64,000 nt of DNA from Fidelibacterota bacterium (GTDB lineage: Bacteria; Fidelibacterota; Marinisomatia; Marinisomatales; TCS55), in NCBI GenBank assembly GCA_014239435.1, contig JAAZYX010000003.1, forward strand, positions 62,001-126,000, read 5' to 3'. Within the stretch, counting starts at the first letter, position 1, and each line of letters opens with the position of its first letter. Of this stretch, positions 27,964 to 39,100 are shown one piece after another. A program made the translations under genes and the position numbers. Below the pieces are notes generated by a model. That model saw nothing but the letters and a program-made list of their open reading frames with translations. It was not told the DNA's origin and did not search any database.

Positions 27964-28839
27964 TTACGGCAGCATAATAGAAAGGTCAATCATTTGCGGC
28001 AGCCCAAGTTTATGAGTCCCATACATCAATCCATAATTTAGTCGATATATTCCTAACGATAGTCCAAGGCCGCCGGATAGTGTTACTATATTTTTCGATG
28101 ATCCTATTCCCGAATAAATCGTCAGTTTACCCACATATATTTGAGCCGATACTCCGGCTATAATCCCAGACACATGAGAATTGGATTCGGCGTGAGCGGC
28201 AAGGGTAAATCGTAAAGATCCGGGATTAAATTGCATCGAGACGCCTCCCAAAATACGTACAGGAAGTGTTGGCGACTCCATCATGAATTTGGACATGGAA
28301 CCGAGATTTAAAATGCTGGCGCCGACTTTCAGCTTTTGCCCAACCGAATAAATACCGCCGACATCAAGCGCAAATCCCTGAGATGATTCCGTGTGCATAT
28401 CCATGTACACCCACCGCAATGCAGCGCCTACCTTAAAATTTTCCCAAGACCTGTTGAGATTAAAATCAACCGCTGTCCCGCTCGATCCAAAGGAAGCCAA
28501 TGGCTCGTCAGTCGGCCTTTTGGTTCGATATTCCAAATCGTTCAGGCTGACGTGGCGGATTCTGTATCCTGTTTTATATTCACCAAGTTGCGATCCAACG
28601 TTCAGCTTAAATGACCGTACTCCACTCAGCCAGTTCCCGTATGAAGCATCCAAATATGACGGTGCTGTCGGACTTTCGCCTATCGCAGGATTTGCCCAGT
28701 TAGACGATCCCATCAGTGGATTTTGTCCGAGGGCAATTTCGGAGGCCGATGAAGGAAGCGATAAAAATCCTGTCCCGATCGCACCCGCATCGCTCAAAAC
28801 GAAAACAGAAATTGTTAGTAACTTAAAAGTGGAACGCAT
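27964..28839 (-). CDS. PorQ/PorV-like outer-membrane protein
   Basis: 291 residues from the ATG at 28837-28839. This start overlaps the upstream gene by 17 bases and gives a signal peptide (MRSTFKLLTISVFVLSDAGA). The signature LSLPSSASEIALGQNPLMGS followed by NWANPAIG, and the later VGGIYSVGQKLKVGASILNL, resemble PorQ and related barrels of the T9SS. It pairs with the next family member upstream in the operon. It is one of few exported proteins here without Gln after the signal peptide. Confidence 0.75.
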   Translation of the reverse strand: MRSTFKLLTISVFVLSDAGAIGTGFLSLPSSASEIALGQNPLMGSSNWANPAIGESPTAPSYLDASYGNWLSGVRSFKLNVGSQLGEYKTGYRIRHVSLNDLEYRTKRPTDEPLASFGSSGTAVDFNLNRSWENFKVGAALRWVYMDMHTESSQGFALDVGGIYSVGQKLKVGASILNLGSMSKFMMESPTLPVRILGGVSMQFNPGSLRFTLAAHAESNSHVSGIIAGVSAQIYVGKLTIYSGIGSSKNIVTLSGGLGLSLGIYRLNYGLMYGTHKLGLPQMIDLSIMLP

Positions 28840-29758
28840 AGGTAAATATATGTGCCGAGCCCGCCGGGTATTCGATAACAAACGCATAATCAAGGTAAGC
28901 ATCATTTTTCTGTGCAAAGGTCCAATTCAGTCCGGCGCCTACCGAAGCTCTGGAATTTCCGTATCCGACGCGTAAAAAATACCGATCCTTATAGGTATAC
29001 TCCGTTCCGATTCTCATACTGTAGCCTAGCACCGAATCCTGATCGGTAATCAATCCGAGATCGCCAACGAAAAAGAAACTGCCAAGTGTATACGTGGATC
29101 CAATTCTGTAAATCGTCGGAAACAGTTCTTTGTATGATTTGCCCTGTTCCTCAAATACGCTTGTCGTATTCCAATTGTAACTGGAATTCAGGTCCTGAAC
29201 CATGAACGCAAGCGATGGCATATTCCCGCCGCGTATCATTACTCCCATATCGAATCCGATTCCGCTTCCCGTGAGATTATCAGAATTCATAGGAAGCTGG
29301 TGATACAGAATTTTTACGTTAATTCCCATTGCAAACCACGACCGCAGTTTTTGCGAAAATGTGAACATAAGGGCATCTTCACTCGTGGATAAATATTGGG
29401 TGTGCTTTCCAGATGTTGAACGTCCATCTATTTCATCTGCTCCGGCGCTGACCCAGGAAATACCGACTCCTGCGGTTGGAGGAAGATTCATTGAAACTGA
29501 TGCAGCAATTATTCTCCGGTTTAGCGGCAGCGACTGATGGGCAAAATTCGCACGGCGGGATTCCACGAAAGCAGTAGCGGCAGGATTATAGTATGCAGAA
29601 AAACCATGATCAAGTTCCGCTGTAAAGGCACTGCCCATAGCAATCGCCCTTGCGGTAACTCCCATCCGCAGAAACGATCCGCTGTATCCTGCAAAATCCG
29701 CGGCAGACAATGCTCCAGCGAATAACATCGGGATGATATATTTCTTTATTGTCTTCAT
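28823..29758 (-). CDS. PorV/PorQ family outer-membrane protein
   Basis: 311 residues from the ATG at 29756-29758; a longer in-frame extension is rejected because this ATG overlaps the upstream stop (ATGA) and starts a typical signal peptide (MKTIKKYIIPMLFAGALSAA). The family signature is SFLRMGVTARAIAMGSAFTA, followed by SAYYNPAATAFV. The strand pattern continues to a C-terminal AHIFTYAFHF. It is the closest in the operon to sprA among the three PorV-like proteins, and so is the best candidate for the main cargo shuttle working with SprA. That role is inferred from family and position. Confidence 0.85.
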   Translation of the reverse strand: MKTIKKYIIPMLFAGALSAADFAGYSGSFLRMGVTARAIAMGSAFTAELDHGFSAYYNPAATAFVESRRANFAHQSLPLNRRIIAASVSMNLPPTAGVGISWVSAGADEIDGRSTSGKHTQYLSTSEDALMFTFSQKLRSWFAMGINVKILYHQLPMNSDNLTGSGIGFDMGVMIRGGNMPSLAFMVQDLNSSYNWNTTSVFEEQGKSYKELFPTIYRIGSTYTLGSFFFVGDLGLITDQDSVLGYSMRIGTEYTYKDRYFLRVGYGNSRASVGAGLNWTFAQKNDAYLDYAFVIEYPAGSAHIFTYAFHF

Positions 29759-31404
29759 TTGATCAAAATTACGCTTACCCATTCCGATTTTGAATCGTAC
29801 TGCAAGCGGACAAAATACGTTCCGTTTGATACAAGTTTCCCAAGACTGTCCCTGCCGTTCCATTTAAGTGCGCCGCTGTTTTTCCTGCGGTCATAGTCTT
29901 CCGAATACACCAACTCCATCGCAAAATTGTACACATCCACATTCACGACATACGATTCCTTAATATCGGTGTAAAATCGGACATACCCATCGCCATCCAA
30001 TACATTGTGGACGTACGGTGAAAAAGGATTTGGATAGGCGTACACTTCATTTTCATCAAAATTTGTTCTGTATATTTTCCAGTTTGATCCATCCATATTA
30101 AAAGACCTTGCGAGGCCGTCCATTGATCCAATCCATAGAGTGTGAGACGGATAATACGAGCGGCTGTCATAGGCGACCGAAAACATGTCGCTTGTCAAAA
30201 TTTCATCCAAGTCGTAATGAAAAACACTGATCGGTACTGCCTGATTTATTCCCTTGAACTTTGCCCATGTTTTACCGTCTTCGGATTTCCAAATTCCGTC
30301 GCTTGTCGCAGCGAAAACGAGCGAATCATATGCCGTAACATTGTACACGCGCTTATCTAAAAGTGTGGTAAGCCATGTTCCACCATCGTTTGTCGTATAG
30401 CTCAACCCCCGCGTTTCTGTGGGATCGTCCGCATTTACTGTTGCTGCCCAAATAATTCGTTGGCCATTCCAGTCTTGACGTGCTAGAGAGACTACAAAAT
30501 TACCGGTAAGATTTTCAGTGGGAAACGCATAATGCTTCCAGTCAATGCATCCTTTTGTTCCCAAAATGCCGCGGTTGATACCATTGGCAGTCCCAACCCA
30601 CACCGTGTCACTATACGCCAAAACTGAAAATGCTTTGTGATTGTGATTTCCACCTTCGGATGGATTTCTCGGATTCAGATAAAAATCCTCCAAAATTGTG
30701 AATTCTCCGACTTTCTCATACTCTGTTGTATCGCAGGTATTGAGCGCCGTTTGATTATCCTTTGGAAGCGGCACACGGCCCCAGGAACTGTTGGTAATAT
30801 CATACCGCCTGAGTCCGCCGGCCCAACTGGCAATCCAAATATAATTCCCTGAAATGGATGCATCGTAGGTTACATTGAATTCTTCCACCGTTACGGGAAG
30901 CGCTCGGAAAAATTTCCCTGCGAATGGCGGAAGGGAATCTGCGGCACCTTCTGTTGGTTGAGAAAAATAGGACCATGTAATCGTAGTATCCGTCGAGTTG
31001 GTGGACCACACAAATCCATTCCCCATGGGATTGTTGGATTCGCTTGTGGTTGCGGTTGCGACGAAGAGAGTATCATTGGCGGCCGCAATAGCGGAAATTC
31101 CGCCCGATGGAAGATAATCGGTTGCGCCGCCTTCAGTGAATGACGACCCGGTTGTAAACGTCACCGCTGAAACAGAATCTCTGAGCAGTGACAATCCTGC
31201 GCCGGTACCAATCCAAACCAGACTATCGCCCTGTAATTGAATTTCCGCAATCACATTACTTTGCAATCCTTCCGTTAGACTGTCTACTGAAACAGATACT
31301 TTGCTAAATACACTGCCGTCCACTTTGAATTCTTTTATTAAAACAGGATTTGCAGCAGATGCCGCTGTGGTCCAAATAAAAATTGCAATGAATAAAGTTC
31401 TCAT
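29755..31404 (-). CDS. Secreted beta-propeller protein with T9SS-type sorting domain
   Basis: 549 residues from the ATG at 31402-31404, which overlaps the upstream stop as TGATG (a TTG one codon earlier is less likely). Signal peptide ends around ASAA. The body has two-component-regulator-type propeller blades with repeated W-x-G/A-T/S motifs (SLVWIGTGAGLSLLRD, DTVWVGTANGINRG, SLVFAATSDGIWKSEDG, HTLWIGSMDGLARSF). The C-terminus from about 455 has YAYPNPFSPYVHNV and NGTYFVRLQYDSKS, a FlgD-like sorting domain with a Ser in place of the second Asn of the usual motif. It is encoded right beside PorV-like genes and may be cargo or a component of the secretion machine, as some PorZ-like attachment proteins have propellers. 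Confidence 0.78.
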   Translation of the reverse strand: MRTLFIAIFIWTTAASAANPVLIKEFKVDGSVFSKVSVSVDSLTEGLQSNVIAEIQLQGDSLVWIGTGAGLSLLRDSVSAVTFTTGSSFTEGGATDYLPSGGISAIAAANDTLFVATATTSESNNPMGNGFVWSTNSTDTTITWSYFSQPTEGAADSLPPFAGKFFRALPVTVEEFNVTYDASISGNYIWIASWAGGLRRYDITNSSWGRVPLPKDNQTALNTCDTTEYEKVGEFTILEDFYLNPRNPSEGGNHNHKAFSVLAYSDTVWVGTANGINRGILGTKGCIDWKHYAFPTENLTGNFVVSLARQDWNGQRIIWAATVNADDPTETRGLSYTTNDGGTWLTTLLDKRVYNVTAYDSLVFAATSDGIWKSEDGKTWAKFKGINQAVPISVFHYDLDEILTSDMFSVAYDSRSYYPSHTLWIGSMDGLARSFNMDGSNWKIYRTNFDENEVYAYPNPFSPYVHNVLDGDGYVRFYTDIKESYVVNVDVYNFAMELVYSEDYDRRKNSGALKWNGRDSLGKLVSNGTYFVRLQYDSKSEWVSVILIK

Positions 31405-32219
31405 CAATAAACCACAAGCGTTTTGAGATAAGCTGAAGATTCAATTCCGGCATAATCGCGCACATAAAAATAGGCATTGTACGTTCCCGTTGCATTACCG
31501 GAACTGATGGTAATGTACCTTGAAAATTTTCCGTCACCCGCTGTTTCATCCCACAAATAAGAAACAGGATTGCTTAAGCCATCATCGTATAGTGATATCG
31601 GACTTCCGCTGGAATAGGTTCCATCCGGTTTTTGAAACATGAGGTAGCAGGATTTCACATCTTCATATCCATCCGGATCATCTGCAGTTACAACCATGAT
31701 CGATATTGCCAAACTGTCACCGCCTAATTTTCTCATTGAATCCGGCATCGATACCGCCGTGATGGAAGGGCCGGAATTGGAAATGGATACTGTAACTTGT
31801 GTTAATTCAACATTCGAACCGTAGACGGTTCTCAGCCAAAAATAGACGGAATGTGTATCTGAAACTGATACGGTATTTTTTATCAAAAGAGTGTCATTCA
31901 GTACTTTCACAGAATACACATCATCCTCTGAAATGATATCGCCGTTTTCACCAGTATCATACAGCCGAATTGTGTCTGCTGAAGATGTCGTATCCGTGCC
32001 GGACCAAATCACATTCACAGAATCCAGCGACGATCCTGAATACGATGGTGCGCACTCGGCAGAGAAATAAAGCTTATTCGCTGACTGAATGAAGGAAAAG
32101 GCGATGTCTGTAACGGGATCGCTTTCAGCCGCCGGGTCAGTATCGCCGCAGCTATAGAAGAAGAAAAGGAACCCCGCAGTTACCCAAATTCTCATGCTGT
32201 AAAGGTAAACCTTATCCAT
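31404..32219 (-). CDS. Lipoprotein with Ig-like domains
   Basis: 271 residues from the ATG at 32217-32219 (TAATG overlap with the cyclase gene); an ATG eight codons later (32193-32195) also gives a fine lipoprotein signal. Lipobox FFYSCGD. The mature part has two or three beta-sandwich regions: about 40-110 with SLDSVNVIWSGTDT and DTGENGDIISEDDVYSVKVL, and about 150-260 with VTADDPDGYEDVKSCYLMF and AGDGKFSRYITI. The paired acidic loops suggest calcium binding. No enzymatic motif. Operon position between the cyclase and propeller genes suggests a periplasmic or surface role with the T9SS. Confidence 0.65.
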   Translation of the reverse strand: MDKVYLYSMRIWVTAGFLFFFYSCGDTDPAAESDPVTDIAFSFIQSANKLYFSAECAPSYSGSSLDSVNVIWSGTDTTSSADTIRLYDTGENGDIISEDDVYSVKVLNDTLLIKNTVSVSDTHSVYFWLRTVYGSNVELTQVTVSISNSGPSITAVSMPDSMRKLGGDSLAISIMVVTADDPDGYEDVKSCYLMFQKPDGTYSSGSPISLYDDGLSNPVSYLWDETAGDGKFSRYITISSGNATGTYNAYFYVRDYAGIESSAYLKTLVVY

Positions 32220-33118
32220 TATTTGATACCATAAATATGATGAACCAAAAGGGTGCCCACCTGTTTCAGGCTCTCCGGTGAACACTTGTCCGGCGTATCT
32301 TGATGAGTGTGCCAGTAATTCTGATAGGCATTGGGATAGTCAAAATCAATAATATCAATGGATGGAATGCCGCCAATTTCATAAAGTGGGATATGGTCGT
32401 CAAATACGGTGTGGCGGATAGATGATTCAAACGCCGGCAGTTCGAGTTCTTCCGCGAGTGCCCACAATTCCTTCACCAACTTCCGGTTTTGCCGAAAAGA
32501 ATTTCTTTCGATCGGAAGGGTGAGTTCTGCATCTCCCACCATATCCAATATAATCGCATAGTCGGGAGTTGGGATTGGCAAATTTTCTGCGAAATACTGG
32601 GAACCACGGGCAAAAGTTTTAGGGTTCCCTGCAGAACCAAAATCCTCTGCATCAAATAATACAATCGTCACTCCCGCTAAAGGCACCGACCGGGAAAAAA
32701 TGTCTGCTAATTCCAACAGGACCGCAACTCCGCTTGCGCCGTCATTTGCGCCAATTGTCGGCTGAGATTTGTATTCAAAATCCTGATCCGCCCAAGGGCG
32801 GGTGTCCCAATGCGCGCCTAGCAAAATTTGTTTTTCCGCTTCCGGATTAAATCTGGCAATGATATTTGTCAGCTTTGTTTTTTCTCCATCGCCCGGGACA
32901 AAGAGTTCAAAATCCTGATGCCAAACCGTATCCGCCACTGCTTTCAAATGCTTGGTTAAATAATCTCTGCAGGCAGCATGACCATCCGACCCTGGATTTC
33001 TTGTACCGAAGGAACACTGTTTTTCAAGATATCCAAATGCAGATTCACCCGAAAAAATGGGCGTGTCTTTCGTGCAGGCGAAACATAAAAAAAGAAAAGG
33101 AAACCAAGTGTATCTCAT
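32219..33118 (-). CDS. Glutaminyl-peptide cyclotransferase, M28-type lipoprotein
   Basis: 299 residues. Lipobox FLCFACTKD. The zinc-peptidase-like fold shows GAHWDTRPWAD (His and neighbours), GANDGASGVAVLLELA (Asp bridging position), VLFDAEDFG (Glu), ILDMVGD and a C-terminal YWHTHQDTPD. The combination of DDHIPLYEIGGIP with a Trp-His-Thr segment near the end matches type II glutaminyl cyclases (human QPCT and the Bacteroidota enzymes) better than aminopeptidases of the same family. Such cyclases turn an N-terminal glutamine into pyroglutamate in the periplasm. It is the gene after sprA (7-base gap), and most exported proteins in the window have Gln at the first mature position, so substrate and enzyme match. 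Confidence 0.8.
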   Translation of the reverse strand: MRYTWFPFLFLCFACTKDTPIFSGESAFGYLEKQCSFGTRNPGSDGHAACRDYLTKHLKAVADTVWHQDFELFVPGDGEKTKLTNIIARFNPEAEKQILLGAHWDTRPWADQDFEYKSQPTIGANDGASGVAVLLELADIFSRSVPLAGVTIVLFDAEDFGSAGNPKTFARGSQYFAENLPIPTPDYAIILDMVGDAELTLPIERNSFRQNRKLVKELWALAEELELPAFESSIRHTVFDDHIPLYEIGGIPSIDIIDFDYPNAYQNYWHTHQDTPDKCSPESLKQVGTLLVHHIYGIK

Positions 33119-33125
33119 CTCAATG

Positions 33126-36100
33126 CTATCCTGTAATTGCTATGTTTACGTCAAACCCGAAATCCCGGTCTAGCTTTTTCCCGGTGGTCATAGAATCTGT
33201 CTCGCGGTATTCGTACACCATAGAACCGGTTACTTTTGTGTTAAAAGTGTAGGTAATCCTAAAAGCGGCGCGCCAGCTAGTGTTAAAAGAAGTCAAGGCA
33301 AAGTTCTCCGCATTCAGCGCTTTCTGTTTTGTTTCGCTTTCTGACATATCAAAATTTAAACTGAAGTTTACGGTGTTTTGAATATTGAAATCCCGAAAGA
33401 AAACCAGCGGAATGGTAAATCCGCCGCGGTGGCTGTAGCTCGCCGTACCCGTTACAGATTGATCATTGTTCACCTTTTTCCCGCCGTTATAGGATTCTTC
33501 CACAGACCGCGATTTGTTGTGGCGGATGGACATGGAAACACCTTTGTTCAGGCTCATCGTTAGACCAACTAACGGAGAAAAACTTGAGCTAATTCTGGAC
33601 GTTCTTTCGAAATCTCTGTAGCCCTGAATAAAATCATCCAGTTTAAAAATAGACGTCGCCTCAGGACCGTCCTGATCAAACTGCCAAGACCGTGTTTCCT
33701 TTCCACTCAATGCATGTTCCAAAGATGCGCTTTTGGCAATCTTATTTATAAACGGCCATTTTTCAACGCCTGACCACCGAAGGCTCCAACTTGTGAATGG
33801 AAATCCATTTTCGAGACTTTCGCCGTATGCGAGAATATCTCGGGTCATATTTCGTTGTTCCACGCCTGCGCCGCTGATATTCCGGGCAACATTTTGGGTG
33901 AAGCTGAAACTCGTGGTAATATTTTTTGCAAGTCTAAGTCCGCTTCGCACACTCAAGTCGCGCTTATGGTTCCAGGTTCCTGTATTGGTTCCCACTTTAT
34001 CAGAATGGGAAAGCCCATGATCCGGAAGTCCTCCAAATTTATACCCAAGCGGAACTTCGCCTTGTACACCCTGTCCCGTCCGATTCAGATTTTCGGTATA
34101 ACTCAAACTGATGGGATTAATACTGGAAGTAAAACTGTGGATCGCAGATAAAATCACATTATCCTTTTTCTCTTCCGGTTCGGCAACTGTTTCCGGTTCT
34201 TCTTTTTTCGCTTTGCCACGTCCTCTTCCTCGCTTCTTCTGTGTGGATGCTTTTTGCCCCGAAGGTTTGTAAATCAATTCCATGAGCGTTTTGGGAGTAA
34301 GGCTTACGCTGGACGAAAACCGCAGTTGGCTTCCGATATTTGCACCGTCTACATTGCTGTCAAGATTCTGGTTCCATCTGTAGCCGGCGGAATAATTCAG
34401 GTTGGGTTTTAGCCACGTAAAAATAGCCGGCGAAAAGGATGATGTAAACGATTCCGTAACATCGGTTACGGTACCGGGATCCAAATTTTTTACGGCGAGC
34501 CACGCATATCCGCGGTAATCATCCATGTCGCTTTTAGCATTCCAGGAATATTTATTTCTAATATTGTCGGTGAGAGCATAATCAATGGAGAAATTTCGAT
34601 TCAGTCCAAGATTATAAACATCGGGTGACCGACCCCCTACACGTGAAGCTTTTTCTGTCAATTTTTCGCTGAACGAAGCCGAAGTATTGAAAGATGTAGG
34701 AGAATAATACACATGAGTTTCGGCAATTTTGGCGCCAAGCCACGGCACGGGCTCAAGCCATTTAAACGGCGAAATATAATTATCCCTATTAAACGGTAGC
34801 GCATAACTGATATTTCCGGTATAGGATTCATTCAGCACTTTTTCCTGAATTGCGTCTGATGAAACACTCCTCGATGAATTAATGGATGCACTCAGCTTAT
34901 CCAGTGTGTACTTCACCAGCCTGTTTTCAGATCGAGTCGTTTTCGCCAGCTTTAAACTCATACTAACAGATTGAGATTTGGACAGGATGGAGTCGGGCGG
35001 ACTGTCTGCATCTACAAGAATATCCTGTCCCGGATAGTATTTAGGCATGCTGACCGACTGCGCAAACGAACCGGACAGCGGAAGACTAATGCCCCATGTT
35101 TTAGGGAGAAATTTGTGAAGGGAAAGACTGGATGTTATATTCATTCTTTCCGATGTGTTATTCGATCCGAGCCGCTGCTGCAATGTATGAAAATCCGCGT
35201 CCTGTCTGTTGTAGGCAAAAGACGTATTCATAATGTCAGCCAATGTGAACCGCGATGAAAGGCGCATAGAAATACCTTTATCTTTTTTCACGCCGCTCAG
35301 CCTTAATTCGTCCATCCAAATTTGACCGGTGATGGGTACATCCGATTTATTTTGAATCCCGGATATAAAAAATTGAATTCGGTTAAGCGCAGGCGCACCG
35401 ACAATTTTGATGCGCTTTCCCGTGACCATTCCATTCTCATCTGTAAACTGGTATTCTTTTACTCCGGCTGTATCGGTAAGAATATCAGTGTCTCTGAGTT
35501 TTCTATTTTCGGCGTCCTTCAATTTCAAAGATGATAGCCAATTGAGGTCGAGGTCTATGGAATTGCGTCCTTCCGTTTCATCCCATCCGGAATAGACCGG
35601 TTGAATGATTTCATAATAATTGCCTTCAAATCCGAACTGCATAAAGAAATCCACATCCGACTCAGAAGACGTTATCCAGTTACTTTCAAGACCATAGATG
35701 TACATTTTCATTCTGTCGTAGGTCAGATAACTTTTGGCGCGGTCGCCGGAAAGCGCCATACCCGATTTCATAGCAGCGCCTTTATGTCCTGCCGGCAAAT
35801 CCGTAAAAGTAAGCACCAGCGATTGCTCTTTTGACTGCACCTGATTGATGCGGTCGTATTCACCTTCCACACCCGAGGGTGGTTGATAGGAGGCATTGTC
35901 TTCCGTATTGATGACCGAAATGGCAAAAATACTATCGCTGTCGGTTTTCGAAAAAGTATTCACCGTATCCGCAGCGGTGCCGATTTCTTTCCAGTCATTT
36001 CCAACCAGTTCAATTCTAGCAATTTGAATGCTCGTGGCAACATCTTTTTCACCATTGGATACCACCAGCCTCATGTGCTGAATATTGTTCCATTCCTGAC

Positions 36101-39100
36101 TTTTGGATGAATCAATTTTTGAAAAATGACTAAGTGGAACCCTGTATAGTTTCCATCCGGTTGCGACTCCATTGTCTTTTGTTTCACCCACAAAATACGT
36201 TTCGTCGTCCAGTCCAAATGTTATGGTAAAATAGTCATTTGTCCAGTCTGGGAATTTAGACCTATCCAAATCCTCTGTATCCGGATAGCGGCCGGCATCC
36301 AATGCATTTCCTTCGGTTCCGTTAATTTTATCGTAACTCGTGCTTCCTTCGGAATAACTCCAGTCATCTCCGTTCGGATCTGACGGATCTACATCTCCGC
36401 CGGTATCCACCGTTTTTGAATTGATTTCTGTTGTGTCGCCTGCGGTAAGCAAATCCGCATACGAAATGCTGTCCGGAAGGCACCCACCCCAGCCGTCTTC
36501 CTGTGCATCAACGCATCCGTCAAGGCCGATGTCCTCATCATCTTCTAAAATACCATTTCCAATGATACCGCCAACCGGCTTATCCTCCGTATTTAAGAGG
36601 CCGTTGCCGTCTTTGTCTTCGCTGATTTGCCCAAAATCCACCGTCAGATCTACGCCTGAGCCATTCACCCAAATCTCAAAAAATTTAGTCGAAGTTTGAT
36701 CATTATCACCTGAATACATCGGCGTAATAATACCGCCCCAAATGGAATCGGCATCCGTATCAGCTTGAGCGGTTCGGGGAGTGTATTTCACGATCAGAAT
36801 ATCGGTTGTTTCATTTTGCGCCCTGATAGAGGTAGACAAATTGGGCCAAATATCCTTCGTTCGAACTTGTCCGTACGGATTGTACCAATTCGTTCGAGCG
36901 CGGTTGAACTGCCGAAAAGTTTCACCGGTAAGGCGATCAATAGGCGCCGATGATTCTTTCCAAAATCTCCGCTGAATAGGAATTGTGGTCGTCCGTTTGG
37001 CGCCTTCAAAATCATCAATATATGCGACACCGTCCGGATCGCCTGTTTCGGGATTATTGATCGGATTCGGATTTGGCAATATTTGCGCAAATTCTCCTTC
37101 CACCGAAATACTTGAAGGACGATCTGTTTCAATGATTGGCAGTTTGTCCAGCCAGCGGGAAAGTCCATCTAAGGGTTGTTCTGCTCGCCCATTCATTCCC
37201 CACATAAAATTCCGCATTGGCTCATAGCCGACCTCTATTTTTTCATTGATAACGGATTGGTTAAAATATAGCGCAGTCATTCCAAGATACGAATGTTCAT
37301 TGATGTCCATTTGCCCGCGAACACCCAAAATGGTCTTTTTATCAAAGGAAACCAGTTCATGTTTATCAAACAGAATTCTAATTTCAGCATTGGGGTCGAC
37401 TTCATCCATCAATACTAGCGTACCGGAAAAATAATCAATCGAATAATCCATTCCCTTCTTCATGGGAATACCGTTTTTCAGCACTTGTTCGCTATTTTCC
37501 ACAATCATGAAGCCAAGATTAATCGTAGAACTTTGGTTGGAGTAATCCACCTCAATTGTAAACCGACTGTCATTATCAATCTGCGTTCTGTCTGTCGTGG
37601 TATACATGGTCCCGGTTCCAAGCGACGCTTGCAAATCCGGATTTCCCGTACCACCCGCTAGCGAATCATTCGCAAATGGATGAAAGGTCGGAAAAATCAA
37701 TTCTCCATCTGCCAGATTCACAATATTTGGATTCGAAATATCCACAAGCTCGTCTGCCTCCCGATTGCCGTTGGCATCCACGCTGTCTAAACCAAATAAT
37801 GTGATATATGGACTCCCCAAGGGATCCAAATGGCTGGGAACTGCCAAACGCTTGTTCACAATCCTTACTTCAAATCCTTCTCGGTTAATATTGGTCGTTC
37901 CCATGTAATACACATTTTTAAACATGAGATCATACGTTGGATGATCGGGTGTGAGAGATCGGGGTTTTAGCATTTTCAATTTCAGCAAATCATTCTCTTG
38001 GGATATCTGTTCGCCGACCGTTAAAACGGTATCGCCTGTTGTGCGGTCAACCAGTATATAGGAACATCCGAACACTTCATCCTGCGCACGCTGCCTTAAG
38101 CGGATGAATCCAAGATCCTCGACAATCGAATATTCCTGTCCCAATTCCATCCGCAAAAAATTTCCGGTTTGGTCCAAACTTTCATCAGGATTGTCAATAT
38201 CCGCGTACGCCGTTCCGGTTTCCGATTCAGCATTGGTCGTATTATCGAGCTTATACATTTCAAAATTCCGGACGATCACAGAGCCGATTCTATGGAGGCC
38301 TGCATTCAACGGATAAAAGGATGGCACCCAAACCTGATGTCCTGTTGTCAAAACCGTATCGGCGCCGTTTCGAAACCATTCGTGGATGAAATAATATTTA
38401 TTTTTTACATAATCCGTATCTTTGATCTGCTGGGTTTTAGCTTCATTGTTTCCTGTGTATTCTTGCTGCTCGCGTTTCGTTTCCACCACAGAAGCAATGG
38501 CGGTTACATCTAACGGTCCAAACTTGGAAATGGTTTTAATCCCGAAAAGTCCAGAATGTCCGGCGGACCCCATCAATGCCTGCGATCCCGGCAAATTCAA
38601 TGACACATTCCCTGCTTCTACCTTTTGGATTATTTCATCTTCTTGGCCGTCGTACGAAATGCGGATATTATTTTCCCAGTCAAAATCGCGCTCTGAGTCG
38701 TGATCCATGAGTACAGACACTCGGTCACCGACTTTTCCCTGCACATTAAAATTTTCTTTTTGGTCAAATTCAAGATGGGTGTTTTGAGTTTCGTTAATGC
38801 TGGACCGAACTAACTGCTGATCCTGAAACACCATTTTACCGGATATTTTTACATTTCCTTTTGCATGGAGGGATACTCTTCCGAAATCACCAACATCAAC
38901 GCCAATAACCTCCATAGCCTGTCCTCTACCCGATTTCGTACCTATAGAAACGGACCTCTGAGATGCTGTAAATGTTTGTAAGAAATTCTTCTCTCTATTG
39001 GATGTAAGCATCTGCGTGAAATAAAATTCCACCGGCGATGTAAAGGGAATCTTATGAACGAATCCGTCCACGGATTGGGTTATGGTAATGTATTCCCAAT

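Noticed and set aside
28391-28975. 194-residue + strand open frame
   Set aside because: Antisense to two PorV/PorQ-like genes whose signatures are clear.
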